From assembly GCF_000377945.1 (NCBI RefSeq), contig NZ_KB898930.1, positions 1 through 64,000 of the forward strand: a stretch of 64,000 nt of DNA. Reading direction: 5' to 3'. This stretch comes from Thioalkalivibrio sulfidiphilus (GTDB lineage Bacteria; Pseudomonadota; Gammaproteobacteria; Ectothiorhodospirales; Ectothiorhodospiraceae). The translations under genes and the position numbers were made by a program. Below the pieces are notes generated by a model, which saw only the letters and a program-made list of their open reading frames with translations, searched no databases and was not told the DNA's origin. Numbering within the stretch: the first letter of the stretch is position 1; every line of letters begins with the position of its first letter. Below, in pieces: positions 43,481 to 56,310 of the stretch.

Positions 43481-44341
43481 ATGGCTAGAAGGAAGACCGG
43501 ACTGGGCCGCGGACTGGACGTGCTGCTGAGCAGCGCCGGCGCCGCCCAGCGTGAGCAGGAGGATTCCAACCTGCGCCAGATCCCGGTGGATCAGATCCGC
43601 CGCGGCAAGTACCAGCCCCGCATCCACATCAAGCAAGAGGCCCTCGAGGATCTGGCCGCCTCCATCCGCGCCCAGGGCGTGGTGCAGCCGGTGGTGGTGC
43701 GGCCCATGGGCCAGGGCTACGAGCTGATCGCCGGCGAACGGCGCTGGCGCGCCGCCCAGCTGGCGGGCCTGCACGAGGTCCCGGCGGTGGTGCGCGACAT
43801 CCCCGACCAGGCCGCCGCCGCCATGGCCCTGATCGAGAACATCCAGCGGGAGAACCTCAACCCCATCGAGGAGGCCCGCGCCCTGCACCGGCTCATCCAG
43901 GAATTCGAGATGACCCACCAGCAGGCGGCGGAATCCGTGGGCCGCTCCCGCACCGGCGTGACCAACCTGCTGCGCCTGCTGGAGCTGGGCGAGGTGGCCA
44001 GCCGACTGCTGGACGAGGGCCAGATGGAGATGGGGCATGCCCGCGCCCTGCTGGTACTGCCCGCCGAGCTGCAGGACGAGACCGCCCGCAAGGTGGTGGC
44101 CAAGGGCCTGTCGGTGCGCGAGACCGAGCGCCTGGTGCAGAACCTCCTGAAACAGGATCGTCACAAGACCGAGGTAAAGTCCCCGGCGGGCAACCCGGAC
44201 GTGCGCCGCCTGGAGGAATCCCTGTCCGAGCGCCTGGGCGCGCCCGTGAACATCCAGTACAACAACAAGGGCAAGGGCAAGCTGGTGATCCAGTACAACT
44301 CTCTGGATGAACTGGACGGCATCCTGGAGCACATCCGCTAG
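43481..44341 (+). CDS. parB: Chromosome-partitioning protein ParB
   Basis: ParB binds parS and spreads as a CTP-dependent clamp. The 286-residue protein has the basic N-terminus RRKTGLGRGLDVLLSS, the ParB/Srx domain (IRRGKYQPRIHIKQEALEDLAASIRAQGVVQPVVVRPM, with GYELIAGERRWRAAQLAG and ALIENIQRENLNPIEEA) and a helix-turn-helix (THQQAAESVGRSRTGVTNLLRLL). A matching parS-like site lies within recF. Confidence 0.97.
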   Translation: MARRKTGLGRGLDVLLSSAGAAQREQEDSNLRQIPVDQIRRGKYQPRIHIKQEALEDLAASIRAQGVVQPVVVRPMGQGYELIAGERRWRAAQLAGLHEVPAVVRDIPDQAAAAMALIENIQRENLNPIEEARALHRLIQEFEMTHQQAAESVGRSRTGVTNLLRLLELGEVASRLLDEGQMEMGHARALLVLPAELQDETARKVVAKGLSVRETERLVQNLLKQDRHKTEVKSPAGNPDVRRLEESLSERLGAPVNIQYNNKGKGKLVIQYNSLDELDGILEHIR

Positions 44342-44348
44342 ACCGCAT

Positions 44349-44378
44349 TTGACCGCATGATCAGCGTTCTCTTATAAT
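44349..44378 (+). promoter_or_regulatory. Promoter of the atp operon
   Basis: TTGACC (44349–44354) and a perfect TATAAT (44373–44378) are separated by 18 bases, directly after the parB stop. The leader to atpI is ~120 bases long and contains two G-runs (44447–44455, nine G; 44464–44470, seven G). Confidence 0.75.
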
Positions 44379-44505
44379 CCGGCGCCTTCAGACCGCCAGC
44401 GGTATTTCGCGAATGGACACGCGATTAGTGCCCTGGCGACGCTCCCGGGGGGGGGTCATAACCGGGGGGGAACAGCGAATTTGCCCGAAGACATAGAGAA
44501 CGCCC

Positions 44506-45671
<1,166 letters not shown>

Positions 45672-45723
45672 TTTGGCGCCAGCCCTGGTTCGCCGGGGCA
45701 GGCATTTTTGCAAACTGTTTTAA

Positions 45724-46023
<300 letters not shown>

Positions 46024-46084
46024 CGGAACTGACAGAACTCCAGTCATTCATCCGTTATGAACCGTCATACCAGGGGGTAGCAAC

Positions 46085-46555
46085 GTGAACATCAATCTCA
46101 CGCTGCTCGGCCAGATGATCACCTTCGGTTTGCTGGTGTGGGTCACGATGAAGTTCGTGTGGCCCCCCATCATCCAGGCGATGCAGGAACGTCAGAAGAA
46201 GATCGCTGACGGCCTTGCCGCCGCCGAGCGTGGCAAGCACGAACAGCAGCTCGCCGAGGAAAAAGCCAAGCAGGTCCTGCAGGAAGCCAAGCAGCAGGCC
46301 GCGGAGATCATCGCCCAGGCGCAGAAACGCGCCAACGAGATCGTCGAGGCCTCGAAGGATACCGCCCGCATCGAAGGCGAGCGTATCAAGGCAACCGCGC
46401 AGTCCGAGATCGAGCAGGAAGTCCACCGCGCGCGCGAAGAACTGCGCAAGCAGGTGGGTGCCATCGCAGTCGTCGGGGCCGAGCGTATCCTGAAGAAGGA
46501 AATCGATCCCAAGGCCCACGACCAGGTGATTCAGGACCTGGTGGCACAGATCTAG
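46085..46555 (+). CDS. atpF: ATP synthase F0 subunit b
   Basis: The 156-residue stator subunit has one N-terminal TM helix ([24 protein letters not shown]) and a long, charged dimerising helix ([33 protein letters not shown] onward). The start is GTG at 46085 with AGGGGG upstream. Confidence 0.96.
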   Translation: MNINLTLLGQMITFGLLVWVTMKFVWPPIIQAMQERQKKIADGLAAAERGKHEQQLAEEKAKQVLQEAKQQAAEIIAQAQKRANEIVEASKDTARIEGERIKATAQSEIEQEVHRAREELRKQVGAIAVVGAERILKKEIDPKAHDQVIQDLVAQI

Positions 46556-46565
46556 GTGATTCCAT

Positions 46566-47102
46566 ATGTCTGAACTCACCACGCTTGCTCGGCCTTACGC
46601 CAAGGCGGTCTTCGAAGTGGCGCAGGGCGCCGGTGACCTGGCCCGCTGGTCCGACCAGCTGGGCTTCATGGCCGCCGTCGTCCGCGACCCCACCATGAAG
46701 GCCTTCCTGGACAGCCCGAAGCTCACCCGCGAAGCCGCAGCCGATACCATCATCGGTGTCTGCGAAGGCCGCATCGACGACCAGGGTAAGAACTTCGTTC
46801 GCCTGCTGGCCGAGAACGGCCGCCTGACCCTGCTCCCCGAGATCGCCGCCATCTATGAAGTGATGCGCGCCGAAGCGGAAGGCAAGGTGGAGGCGCTGGT
46901 CGTCTCCGCGCAGCCCGTCAGCGATGCGCAGAAGTCCGCCATTGCCCAGTCCCTCGCCAAGCGCCTCGGGCGCGAGGTGGAGCTGGTCTGCGAGGTGGAC
47001 GAGAGTCTCATCGGCGGTGCCGTGATCCGAGCGGGCGACCTGGTCATCGATGGTTCAGTGCGCGGGCGTCTGGAACGCATGGCCGCCAACCTGAGCCGCT
47101 AA
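46566..47102 (+). CDS. atpH: ATP synthase F1 subunit delta
   Basis: The 178-residue OSCP-type subunit links F1 to the b stator. It has [14 protein letters not shown] at the N-terminus and [38 protein letters not shown] at the C-terminus, both typical. It is ten bases after atpF. Confidence 0.96.
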   Translation: MSELTTLARPYAKAVFEVAQGAGDLARWSDQLGFMAAVVRDPTMKAFLDSPKLTREAAADTIIGVCEGRIDDQGKNFVRLLAENGRLTLLPEIAAIYEVMRAEAEGKVEALVVSAQPVSDAQKSAIAQSLAKRLGREVELVCEVDESLIGGAVIRAGDLVIDGSVRGRLERMAANLSR

Positions 47103-47115
47103 GAGGATTTATCCA

Positions 47116-48657
47116 ATGCAACTCAATCCGACCGAAATCAGTGAACTGATCAAGAAGCGCATCGCCAGTTACGATGCGGCGGCTCAGGCGCGCACCGAGG
47201 GTACCGTGGTGAGCCTCTCCGACGGCATCGTGCGTCTGCACGGCCTGGCCGACGTGATGCAGGGTGAGATGATCGAATTCCCCGGCAACACCTACGGCCT
47301 GGCGCTCAACCTGGAGCGCGACTCCGTGGGCGCGGTGGTGCTGGGTGACTACAAGCACATCAAGGAAGGAGACACGGCGCGCTGCACCGGCCGCATCCTG
47401 GAAGTGCCCGTGGGCGAGGCCCTGCTGGGTCGCGTGGTGAACTCCCTGGGCATGGCGGTGGACGGCAAGGGTGCCATCGACACCAGCCTGACTTCCCCCA
47501 TCGAGAAGATCGCCCCCGGCGTGATCGAGCGTCAGTCGGTGGACCAGCCGGTGCAGACCGGTCTGAAGGCCATCGACGCCATGGTGCCGATCGGCCGCGG
47601 CCAGCGTGAGCTGATCATCGGCGACCGCCAGACCGGCAAGACCGCCGTGGCCGTGGACGCCATCATCAACCAGAAGGGCACCGGTGTGAAATGCATCTAC
47701 GTGGCGGTGGGCCAAAAGGCCTCCTCCATCGCCAACGTGGTGACCAAGCTGGAACAACACGGCGCGCTGGAGCACACCATCATCGTGGCGGCCACCGCCT
47801 CCGAATCCGCGGCCATGCAGTTCATCGCCCCCTACGCCGGTTGTGCCATGGGCGAGTACTTCCGTGACCGCGGCCAGGACGCCCTGATCATCTATGACGA
47901 CCTCACCAAGCAGGCCTGGGCCTATCGCCAGGTGTCCCTGCTGCTGCGTCGTCCCCCGGGCCGTGAAGCCTATCCCGGTGACGTGTTCTACCTGCACTCC
48001 CGTCTGCTGGAGCGCGCCTCCCGCGTGAACGCCGAGTACGTCGAGAAGTTCACCAACGGTGAAGTGAAGGGCAAGACCGGTTCTCTGACCGCCCTGCCGA
48101 TCATCGAGACCCAGGCTGGCGACGTGTCCGCGTTCGTGCCCACCAACGTGATCTCCATCACCGACGGTCAGATCTTCCTGGAAACTGACCTGTTCAACGC
48201 GGGTATCCGTCCGGCCATCAACGCCGGTCTGTCCGTGTCCCGAGTGGGTGGCGCGGCCCAGACCAAGATCATCAAGAAGCTCGGCGGCGGCGTGCGTCTG
48301 GCCCTGGCCCAGTACCGCGAGCTGGCGGCCTTCTCCCAGTTCGCCTCCGACCTGGATGAACTGACCCGCAAGCAGCTGGAGCGCGGCAAGCGCGTCACCG
48401 AGCTGATGAAGCAGGGCCAGTTCTCGCCCATGTCCGTGGCCGAGATGGCGTTCTCCCTGTTCGCCGCCAACGAAGGCTACCTGGACGACGTGGATGCCAA
48501 GAAGGTGGTGGACTTCGAAAAGGCCATGCTCGATTTCCTGCGCTCCAGCAAGACGGATCTGCTGGCCAAGATCAACGAGAAGGGTGACTACAACGACGAA
48601 ATCCAGGCCGGTATGAAGGCCGCTCTGGACGAGTTCAAAGCCAAGCACAGCTGGTAA
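47116..48657 (+). CDS. atpA: ATP synthase F1 subunit alpha
   Basis: The 513-residue non-catalytic nucleotide-binding subunit has the start [21 protein letters not shown]-loop GDRQTGKT (169–176), and [17 protein letters not shown]. It is next to atpH (13 bases) and atpG (12 bases). Confidence 0.98.
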   Translation: MQLNPTEISELIKKRIASYDAAAQARTEGTVVSLSDGIVRLHGLADVMQGEMIEFPGNTYGLALNLERDSVGAVVLGDYKHIKEGDTARCTGRILEVPVGEALLGRVVNSLGMAVDGKGAIDTSLTSPIEKIAPGVIERQSVDQPVQTGLKAIDAMVPIGRGQRELIIGDRQTGKTAVAVDAIINQKGTGVKCIYVAVGQKASSIANVVTKLEQHGALEHTIIVAATASESAAMQFIAPYAGCAMGEYFRDRGQDALIIYDDLTKQAWAYRQVSLLLRRPPGREAYPGDVFYLHSRLLERASRVNAEYVEKFTNGEVKGKTGSLTALPIIETQAGDVSAFVPTNVISITDGQIFLETDLFNAGIRPAINAGLSVSRVGGAAQTKIIKKLGGGVRLALAQYRELAAFSQFASDLDELTRKQLERGKRVTELMKQGQFSPMSVAEMAFSLFAANEGYLDDVDAKKVVDFEKAMLDFLRSSKTDLLAKINEKGDYNDEIQAGMKAALDEFKAKHSW

Positions 48658-48669
48658 GCGGGGTCACTC

Positions 48670-49530
48670 ATGGCAGGCGCAAAAGAGATCCGCACCCAGA
48701 TCAAGAGTATCAAGAATACTCAGAAGATCACCAAGGCCATGGAGATGGTGGCCGCCAGCAAGATGCGCAAGGCGCAGGATCGCATGCTGGCGACCCGCCC
48801 TTATGCGGAGAAGATCCGCCAGGTGATCGGTCACGTGGCGATGGCCAAGGCCGAGTACAAGCATCCTTACCTCGAAGAGCGTGAGGTCAAGCGGGTCGGC
48901 ATGATCATCATCTCCACCGACCGCGGTCTGTGCGGCGGCCTGAACATCAACCTGTTCAAGAAGGCCGTCCTTGCCATGCGCGAGTGGCACGACAAGGGTG
49001 TGGATGTGGATCTCTGCCTGGTGGGCAACAAGGCGCTGGGTTTCTTCAAGCGCCTGGGTGGCAACGTGGTGGGCAAGGTCAACCATCTGGGTGACCAGCC
49101 CCGCATGAACGACCTGATCGGCACCATCAAGGTCATGCTCGACGCCTACGACGAGGGCAGGATCGACCGCCTGGTCCTGGTGGAGAACGAGTTCGTCAAC
49201 ACCATGACCCAGAAGCCGCGGGTGACCACCCTGCTGCCCCTGGTGCCGAGCGAGGAAGACGAGCTCAAACACCACTGGGACTACATCTACGAGCCCGATA
49301 CCAAGCCGGTGCTGGATACCCTCCTGACCCGCTACATCGAATCCGTGGTGTACCAGGGCGTGGTGGAAAACGTGGCCTGCGAGATGGCCGCGCGCATGGT
49401 GGCCATGAAGTCCGCGTCCGACAACGCGGGTGACCTGATCAAGGAACTTCAGCTGGTCTACAACAAGGCCCGCCAGGCAGCCATCACCCAGGAAATCTCC
49501 GAGATCGTGAGCGGCGCGGCCGCCGTCTGA
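48670..49530 (+). CDS. atpG: ATP synthase F1 subunit gamma
   Basis: The 286-residue rotor shaft subunit starts [38 protein letters not shown] and ends [22 protein letters not shown], both hallmark regions of the family. Confidence 0.97.
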   Translation: MAGAKEIRTQIKSIKNTQKITKAMEMVAASKMRKAQDRMLATRPYAEKIRQVIGHVAMAKAEYKHPYLEEREVKRVGMIIISTDRGLCGGLNINLFKKAVLAMREWHDKGVDVDLCLVGNKALGFFKRLGGNVVGKVNHLGDQPRMNDLIGTIKVMLDAYDEGRIDRLVLVENEFVNTMTQKPRVTTLLPLVPSEEDELKHHWDYIYEPDTKPVLDTLLTRYIESVVYQGVVENVACEMAARMVAMKSASDNAGDLIKELQLVYNKARQAAITQEISEIVSGAAAV

Positions 49531-49564
49531 CCCTGGCCCGAACCCGACAGAATTGCAGACTTAG

Positions 49565-50956
<1,392 letters not shown>

Positions 50957-50969
50957 TCAGGGGTAACCC

Positions 50970-51395
50970 ATGGCCATGACTTTTCACGTGGATATCGTCA
51001 GTGCCGAGGAGTCCATCTACTCCGGCACCGCCCAGATGGTGGTCGCACCCGCCGAGGGCGGCGAGGTGGGCATCCTGCCCCGGCATTCCCAGTACATCGC
51101 CCAGCTCAAGCCGGGCGAGGTGCGGGTGAAGGTCAGCGACTCCGGCGAGGAGCACAGCATCTTCATCTCCGGGGGCCTGCTGGAGGTGCAGCCCCATGTG
51201 GTGACCGTGCTGGCCGACACCGCCGTGCGCGCCAAGGACCTGGACGAGGCCGAGGCCAAGGAGGCCATGCGCCGCGCCGAGGAAGCCCTGTCGGACCGCA
51301 AGGCCGACTTCGACTACGCCAAGGCCCAGGCCGAGCTGATCGAGGCCGCCGCGCGCCTGCGCATGATCGAGAAGCTGCGCCGCCACACCCGCTGA
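50970..51395 (+). CDS. atpC: ATP synthase F1 subunit epsilon
   Basis: The 141-residue rotor subunit has the N-terminal beta sandwich (FHVDIVSAEESIYSGTAQMVVAPAEGGEVGILPRHSQYIAQL) and a C-terminal helical hairpin involved in ATPase inhibition. It is the last atp gene and is followed by a long-stem terminator. Confidence 0.96.
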   Translation: MAMTFHVDIVSAEESIYSGTAQMVVAPAEGGEVGILPRHSQYIAQLKPGEVRVKVSDSGEEHSIFISGGLLEVQPHVVTVLADTAVRAKDLDEAEAKEAMRRAEEALSDRKADFDYAKAQAELIEAAARLRMIEKLRRHTR

Positions 51396-51419
51396 CGCGC
51401 GCAGACGTTGCAGGACCCG

Positions 51420-51475
51420 GGGGCGTGTCCCACCCGCACGGAACCATCCGCTGCCGGTGGATACGCCCCTTTTTT
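51420..51475 (+). terminator. Terminator of the atp operon
   Basis: A ~14-bp imperfect stem (outer arms GGGGCGT at 51420–51426 and ACGCCCC at 51463–51469) with a large loop is followed by six T residues (51470–51475). Confidence 0.75.
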
Positions 51476-51562
51476 GTGTCCGCCTGGCATGGCAGCCTGA
51501 TCCGAGTCGGGGTACGGGCGTCCCTTAACGTGTAAGTCGCGCAGCGACACCTTATATCATCT

Positions 51563-51595
51563 CCCTCTCCCAGTGGGAGAGGGTTGGGGTGAGGG
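51563..51595. repeat. Dispersed 'ccctctccc...gggagaggg' element
   Basis: An 8-9-bp self-complementary hairpin (51563–51583) is followed by TTGGGGTGAGGG, a repeat word widespread in gammaproteobacterial intergenic DNA. Confidence 0.65.
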
Positions 51596-51596
51596 G

Positions 51597-51668
51597 CGGA
51601 CATGGCGCGCCTTTAATGATGCAGGATGCCGCACGCGCCATGTCCGTTCGGTCGGGCTTCAGCCCGAC
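51597..51668. repeat. Palindrome and REP unit upstream of glmU
   Basis: CGGACATGGCGCG (51597–51609) pairs exactly with 51634–51646. A single GTCGGGCTTCAGCCCGAC unit (51651–51668) of the REP family follows at once. Confidence 0.72.
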
Positions 51669-51793
51669 AACGATGCCTGTCGCCGCCACCCGGACCAGTC
51701 GGATGCAAAGGCGGTAAACTCCCCCCATCACAGATCCCAGCGGACATCACCCCGCACTACATAGCTTCATCAGGAACACGTAGACTGTCAGGT

Positions 51794-53173
51794 ATGACGA
51801 CCCCCACCAGTATCCTCATCCTCGCCGCGGGCCAGGGCACCCGGATGCGCTCATCCCTGCCCAAGGTGCTGCAGCCCCTGGCCGGACGTCCGCTGCTCTC
51901 CCATGTACTGGAGACCGCCCGAACCCTCGATCCCCATCGCCTCGTCGTGGTCTACGGCCATGGCGGTGACCGGGTGCGCGAGGCCTTCCCCGAAACCGAC
52001 ATCCGCTGGGTGCACCAGGCCGAGCAGCGCGGCACCGGCCACGCCGTGCAGGTGGCCCTGCCGGAGACCGATGCGGATGACCGGGTCCTGATCCTCTACG
52101 GGGATGTGCCCCTGGTCCGTGGCGAGACGGTCAGGCGCCTGCTGACGCAACTGGATGAAGGGGCCGACCTGGTGATCCTCACGGCAGCGCTCAAATCCCC
52201 CACCGGCTACGGACGCATCCTGCGCGATGACAGCGGACGGGTGCAGCGCATCGTGGAAGAGAAGGACGCCAGCGATTCCGAAAGGCGCGTCAACGAGGTG
52301 AACACCGGCATCATGGCCGCGCGGTCCAGGGACTTCACCCGCTGGCTGTCGAAGGTGACGAACGACAATGCCCAGGGCGAGTTTTACCTGACGGACTGCG
52401 TCGCGCTGGCAAACACGGAAGGCAGGCGCGTGGAAGCAGTGGTCGGACACGAGGCCATTGAACTGATGGGCGTGAACGACAAGCGCCAGCTCGCCGAGCA
52501 GGAGCGCGCCTATCAAAGGCGTGAGGCGGAGCGCCTCATGGTCCAGGGTGTGACCGTCATCGATCCGTCGCGCCTGGATGTCCGCGGCGAGGTGGAGGCA
52601 GGACGGGACGTGTGCCTCGATGTGAACGTGATCCTGCAGGGTCGCGTGAAGCTCGGTGAGGGCGCCCAGGTGGGCGCCGGCTGCGTCATCATCGATTCCG
52701 AGATCGGCCCCGGGGTGCAAATCCTGCCGCACACGGTCATCGAAGGCGCGGTCATCGGCGCCGGTGCCAGCGTGGGTCCCTTCGCGCGCATCCGGCCCGG
52801 CACGCACACGGACAGCAACGCCAAGATCGGCAACTTCGTGGAAGTGAAGAACGCCCGGGTGGGCGAGGGCTCGAAGATCAATCACCTGAGCTACGTGGGC
52901 GATAGCGAATTGGGCCGCGACGTGAACATCGGCGCCGGCACCATCACCTGCAACTACGATGGCGCCAACAAGCACAAGACCATCATCGGTGACCGCGCCT
53001 TCATCGGCTCGAACACCGCGCTGGTGGCACCGCTCACCGTGGGCGAGGGCGCCACCATCGGCGCCGGGACGACACTGAACAAGGACGCCCCCCCGGGTGA
53101 ACTGACCGTCGCCCGCGCCAAGGCCATCACCATCCCGGGCTGGAAGCGCCCGGTGAAGAAACCGAAGGAATGA
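51794..53173 (+). CDS. glmU: Bifunctional UDP-GlcNAc pyrophosphorylase / GlcN-1-P acetyltransferase
   Basis: GlmU acetylates glucosamine-1-phosphate and then makes UDP-GlcNAc for peptidoglycan and LPS. The 459-residue protein has the uridyltransferase motif LAAGQGTRM with Lys24 (residues 10–24), a Rossmann-like N-half (to ~230) and a left-handed beta-helix C-half of hexapeptide repeats ([32 protein letters not shown]...), including [18 protein letters not shown]. The start at 51794 is the family start; the upstream in-frame extension overlaps repeat DNA. Confidence 0.97.
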   Translation: MTTPTSILILAAGQGTRMRSSLPKVLQPLAGRPLLSHVLETARTLDPHRLVVVYGHGGDRVREAFPETDIRWVHQAEQRGTGHAVQVALPETDADDRVLILYGDVPLVRGETVRRLLTQLDEGADLVILTAALKSPTGYGRILRDDSGRVQRIVEEKDASDSERRVNEVNTGIMAARSRDFTRWLSKVTNDNAQGEFYLTDCVALANTEGRRVEAVVGHEAIELMGVNDKRQLAEQERAYQRREAERLMVQGVTVIDPSRLDVRGEVEAGRDVCLDVNVILQGRVKLGEGAQVGAGCVIIDSEIGPGVQILPHTVIEGAVIGAGASVGPFARIRPGTHTDSNAKIGNFVEVKNARVGEGSKINHLSYVGDSELGRDVNIGAGTITCNYDGANKHKTIIGDRAFIGSNTALVAPLTVGEGATIGAGTTLNKDAPPGELTVARAKAITIPGWKRPVKKPKE

Positions 53174-53180
53174 AAAGCTT

Positions 53181-53278
53181 GGACAGGATTAACAGGATTT
53201 ACATGATGAAAAGGCGAAAGCGAGACTTATCATAAGCCGTTGGTCTTGATGGCCATGTTAATCCTGTAAATCCTGTCC
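53181..53278. repeat. Inverted repeat 'ggacaggatt(t/a)acaggatt' before glmS
   Basis: The arms at 53181–53204 and 53255–53278 are reverse complements with few mismatches. Downstream, TTCCACTTGTAT occurs twice (53292–53303 and 53313–53324). The whole glmU–glmS gap is repeat material. Confidence 0.75.
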
Positions 53279-53337
53279 ATTGGCTTTTCCGTTCCACTTG
53301 TATTTTGTCTCTTTCCACTTGTATCTAGAGCCTTCCT

Positions 53338-55164
53338 ATGTGCGGAATTGTCGGAGCCATCGCTGAACGCAACGTGGTCCCCATCCTGATGGAGGGCCTG
53401 CGACGACTGGAGTATCGCGGCTACGACTCCGCCGGCATCGCCGTGCGCGCGGACGATGGCCACATCCAGCGCATCCGCTCCGTGGGCAAGGTGGGTGAAC
53501 TGCAGCACCGGCTGGACGCACAGCCCCTGGTGGGCCGTCTGGGCATCGCCCACACCCGCTGGGCCACCCACGGCATCCCGGCCGAGCGCAATGCCCATCC
53601 GCACATGAGCGGCGAGCGGGTCGCGGTGGTGCACAACGGCATCATCGAGAACCACGCGGACCTGCGCGCCGAGCTGAGCGCACAAGGCTTCAGCTTCACC
53701 TCCGAGACCGACACCGAGGTGATCGCCCACCTGCTTGCCCATCACCTGGGTGAAGGCGAGGACCTGCTCAGCGCAGTCAGGTCCTCGACCAGCAGAATGG
53801 TCGGCGCCTATGCGCTGGCCGTCGCATGCCCCGACGAGGCCGAGCGGCTGATCGTCGCGCGCCTGGGCAGCCCGCTGGTGATCGGCATCGGCGTGGAGGA
53901 AAACTTCATCGCCTCCGACGTCTTCGCCCTGCTGCCGGTGACCCAGCGGTTCATCTTTCTGGAGGAAGGCGACATCGCAGAGATCCGCAGGGGTTCGGTG
54001 CGGGTGCTGGACGCCCAGGGCCATGAAGTCGAGCGCCCGATACGCATCTCCCAGCTCACGGCCGCCACCGCCGACAAGGGCCCGTACCGGCATTACATGC
54101 TCAAGGAGATCTTCGAGCAGCCCGCCGTGATCGCCGAGACCCTGGAGGGGCGCATCTACAAGGGCAGGTTGCTGGAGGAGAGTTTCGGCCACGAGGCCAA
54201 GCGGCTGCTGGATGCCGCGAAAGGCGTGCACATCATCGCCTGCGGCACCAGCTACCACGCCGGCCTGGTGGCCCGTTACTGGCTGGAAGAGGTGGGCGTG
54301 CCCTGCAGCGTGGAAGTGGCCAGCGAATTCCGCTACCGCCACGTGGTGGTGCCGAAGGACACCCTGTTCGTCACCATCTCCCAGTCCGGTGAGACCGCAG
54401 ACACCCTGGCGGCCCTGCGCGAATCAAAGAAGATGGGATATCTCGGCAGCCTCTCCGTCTGCAACGTGCCCGAGAGTTCGCTAGTGCGCGAATCAGACGT
54501 GGCCGTGATGACCCGCGCCGGCCCCGAGATCGGTGTGGCCTCCACCAAGGCCTTCACCACCCAGCTGGTGGCCCTGCGCCTGCTGGCCCTGGCCCTGGCG
54601 CGACGCCATGGCATGGACCGGGAAAAGGAAAAGACCCTGGTGGAGGAACTGGAGTCCCTGCCCCGCCAGGTGGAAGTGGCCCTGTCCCTGAGCGAGGCCA
54701 TCGAAGAGATGGCCAACGCCTTCGCCGAGAAGACCCATGCCCTGTTCCTGGGCCGTGGCACCTTCTATCCCGTGGCCATGGAGGGAGCGCTGAAGCTCAA
54801 AGAGATCTCCTACATCCACGCCGAGGCCTATCCCGCCGGAGAACTCAAGCACGGCCCCCTGGCCCTGGTGGACGCGGACATGCCCGTGATCTGCGCCCTG
54901 CCCAACGACCCGTTGCTGGAGAAGGTGCTCTCCAACCTCCAGGAGGTCCGCGCCCGCGGTGGTGAGCTGTTCCTGTTCAGCGACGAGCGCATCAGGATCA
55001 ACCTGGACCACTACCACAGCCTGACCCTGGCCGACATCTGCCCCAGCACCGCGCCCATCGTCTACACCATCCCGCTGCAGCTGCTGGCGTACCACACGGC
55101 CGTGCTCAAGGGCACGGATGTCGATCAGCCGAGGAATCTGGCGAAGTCGGTGACGGTGGAGTGA
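53338..55164 (+). CDS. glmS: Glutamine–fructose-6-phosphate aminotransferase
   Basis: GlmS makes glucosamine-6-phosphate, the entry to amino-sugar synthesis. The 608-residue protein has the N-terminal Ntn-type glutaminase with catalytic Cys2 (MCGIVGAI) and two SIS isomerase domains (IIACGTSYHAGLVARYW; LFLGRGTFYPVAMEGALKLKEISYIHAEAYPAGELKHGP), ending [13 protein letters not shown]. Its last ~70 codons (from 54955) are duplicated downstream at 55739–55949. The glmS 3' end is a known landing site for Tn7-like elements. Confidence 0.98.
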   Translation: MCGIVGAIAERNVVPILMEGLRRLEYRGYDSAGIAVRADDGHIQRIRSVGKVGELQHRLDAQPLVGRLGIAHTRWATHGIPAERNAHPHMSGERVAVVHNGIIENHADLRAELSAQGFSFTSETDTEVIAHLLAHHLGEGEDLLSAVRSSTSRMVGAYALAVACPDEAERLIVARLGSPLVIGIGVEENFIASDVFALLPVTQRFIFLEEGDIAEIRRGSVRVLDAQGHEVERPIRISQLTAATADKGPYRHYMLKEIFEQPAVIAETLEGRIYKGRLLEESFGHEAKRLLDAAKGVHIIACGTSYHAGLVARYWLEEVGVPCSVEVASEFRYRHVVVPKDTLFVTISQSGETADTLAALRESKKMGYLGSLSVCNVPESSLVRESDVAVMTRAGPEIGVASTKAFTTQLVALRLLALALARRHGMDREKEKTLVEELESLPRQVEVALSLSEAIEEMANAFAEKTHALFLGRGTFYPVAMEGALKLKEISYIHAEAYPAGELKHGPLALVDADMPVICALPNDPLLEKVLSNLQEVRARGGELFLFSDERIRINLDHYHSLTLADICPSTAPIVYTIPLQLLAYHTAVLKGTDVDQPRNLAKSVTVE

Positions 55165-55180
55165 AAGACGTCGCGACGCC

Positions 55181-55209
55181 TTGATGTCATGACGTCACGG
55201 CGTTATATT
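55181..55209 (+). promoter_or_regulatory. Promoter with overlapping operator of the toxin–antitoxin pair
   Basis: TTGATG (55181–55186) and TATATT (55204–55209) are spaced by 17 bases. An imperfect palindrome TGATGTCA/TGACGTCA (55182–55197) overlaps the -35 box, the usual place for autorepression by an antitoxin. Confidence 0.6.
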
Positions 55210-55231
55210 CATCGGCAAGAGGTACCATGCC

Positions 55232-55465
55232 ATGAATAGTGCAACCAAGCGCTCCACCATCTATTTCGACGAGCAGCTCCACGAGGCTCTGCGCCTGAAG
55301 GCTGCGCATACACATCAATCCATCTCCGAAATCGTCAACGACGCGGTGCGAGCGGCGCTGCTCGAGGATCAGGAGGACCTGGCGGCCTTTCAGGAGCGTG
55401 TGGCCGAGCCCACAATGACCTACGAAGAATTGCTCAACGACCTGAAGGCGCATGGCAAGCTATAG
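55232..55465 (+). CDS. Ribbon-helix-helix type antitoxin
   Basis: The 77-residue protein has the N-terminal RHH pattern (KRSTIYFDEQLHEALRLKAAHTHQSISEIVNDAVRAAL, strand then two helices) and an acidic C-terminal toxin-neutralising tail (LLEDQEDLAAFQERVAEPTMTYEELLNDLK). SD AAGAGG lies nine bases upstream. Its end overlaps the toxin gene by 14 bases. It would repress its own promoter through the palindrome at 55182–55197. Confidence 0.85.
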   Translation: MNSATKRSTIYFDEQLHEALRLKAAHTHQSISEIVNDAVRAALLEDQEDLAAFQERVAEPTMTYEELLNDLKAHGKL

Positions 55466-55715
55466 ACTTGCCTTCAGAAAATCCGTTGCCAAGGACCTGC
55501 GGCCGATTCCCAGCCGGGATATCGCCCGGATACTCAAGCGCATCGAGGCACTTGCAGACGATCCACGACCGTCCGATAGCCAGAAGCTTTCGGGCCAGGA
55601 ACGCTACCGGGTGCGCCAGGGCGTGTACCGTATCATTTACGAGATTGTGGATGATGAGCTGATCGTGACGGTCGTGAAAATAGGACACAGGCGAGAAGTG
55701 TACCGAAAGATCTGA
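55452..55715 (+). CDS. relE: RelE/ParE-superfamily toxin
   Basis: The 87-residue basic toxin has the RelE fold pattern: YRLAFRKSVAKDLRPIPSRDIARILKRIEALADDPRP, LSGQERYRVRQGVYRIIYEI and KIGHRREVYRKI, including the C-terminal Arg/Tyr residues used by mRNA interferases. It probably cleaves ribosome-bound mRNA, although ParE-type gyrase action cannot be excluded by eye. The pair is inserted between glmS and a duplicate glmS 3' end. Confidence 0.88.
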   Translation: MASYRLAFRKSVAKDLRPIPSRDIARILKRIEALADDPRPSDSQKLSGQERYRVRQGVYRIIYEIVDDELIVTVVKIGHRREVYRKI

Positions 55716-55949
<234 letters not shown>

Positions 55950-56042
55950 CCACCAGCGAAAGGCGTACCTTTGCTATAAAGAACAATAGGTTGCGATGGC
56001 GGGGGTGTGGTTTATGGGGTTGTATGAGCAACATCAGCTAAG

Positions 56043-56071
56043 TTAAGAGGCGATGTCATGTAACATATGCT
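56043..56071 (+). promoter_or_regulatory. Weak candidate promoter of the defence operon
   Basis: TTAAGA (56043–56048) and TATGCT (56066–56071) are 17 bases apart, each matching 4 of 6 consensus bases. The -10 box lies inside the palindromic operator. Confidence 0.35.
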
Positions 56072-56081
56072 ATGTTACATG
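56057..56081. promoter_or_regulatory. Palindromic operator upstream of the defence operon
   Basis: A perfect 11-bp inverted repeat, CATGTAACATA and TATGTTACATG, is separated by three bases. It lies 28 bases before the first operon gene, which encodes a ribbon-helix-helix-like protein, so autoregulation is likely. Confidence 0.75.
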
Positions 56082-56109
56082 AGTTGCGTAACAAGAGCGG
56101 GTTAAACTC

Positions 56110-56310
56110 ATGCCAGTGGGACACAGCGGACGGATCGTGATCGAGATCGATCCAGAGCTTAAGCAGGAACTCCATGCCACCCTTTCCAAGGAAGGGGTCA
56201 GCCTGAAACAGTGGTTCCTCGATAATGCTGAACAATACTTGCGGGAAAAGTCCCAACTCACACTCCCGCTACCGTTTGGAAATGACCTCAAGGAGGAGGC
56301 CTACTCATGA
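56110..56310 (+). CDS. Small ribbon-helix-helix-like regulator of the defence operon
   Basis: The 66-residue protein reads GRIVIEIDPELKQELHATLSKEGVSLKQWFLDNAEQYL, a short strand followed by two helices as in Arc/MetJ-type RHH repressors. It is the first gene of the operon, starts just after a perfect palindrome and overlaps the next gene by ATGA. Its likely role is repression of the operon. It could instead be a small structural partner of SspB. Confidence 0.6.
   Translation: MPVGHSGRIVIEIDPELKQELHATLSKEGVSLKQWFLDNAEQYLREKSQLTLPLPFGNDLKEEAYS

Noticed and set aside
50970-51000. Second parS site at the start of atpC
   Set aside because: Only the core TTTTCACGTG resembles parS; the other half-site does not match.
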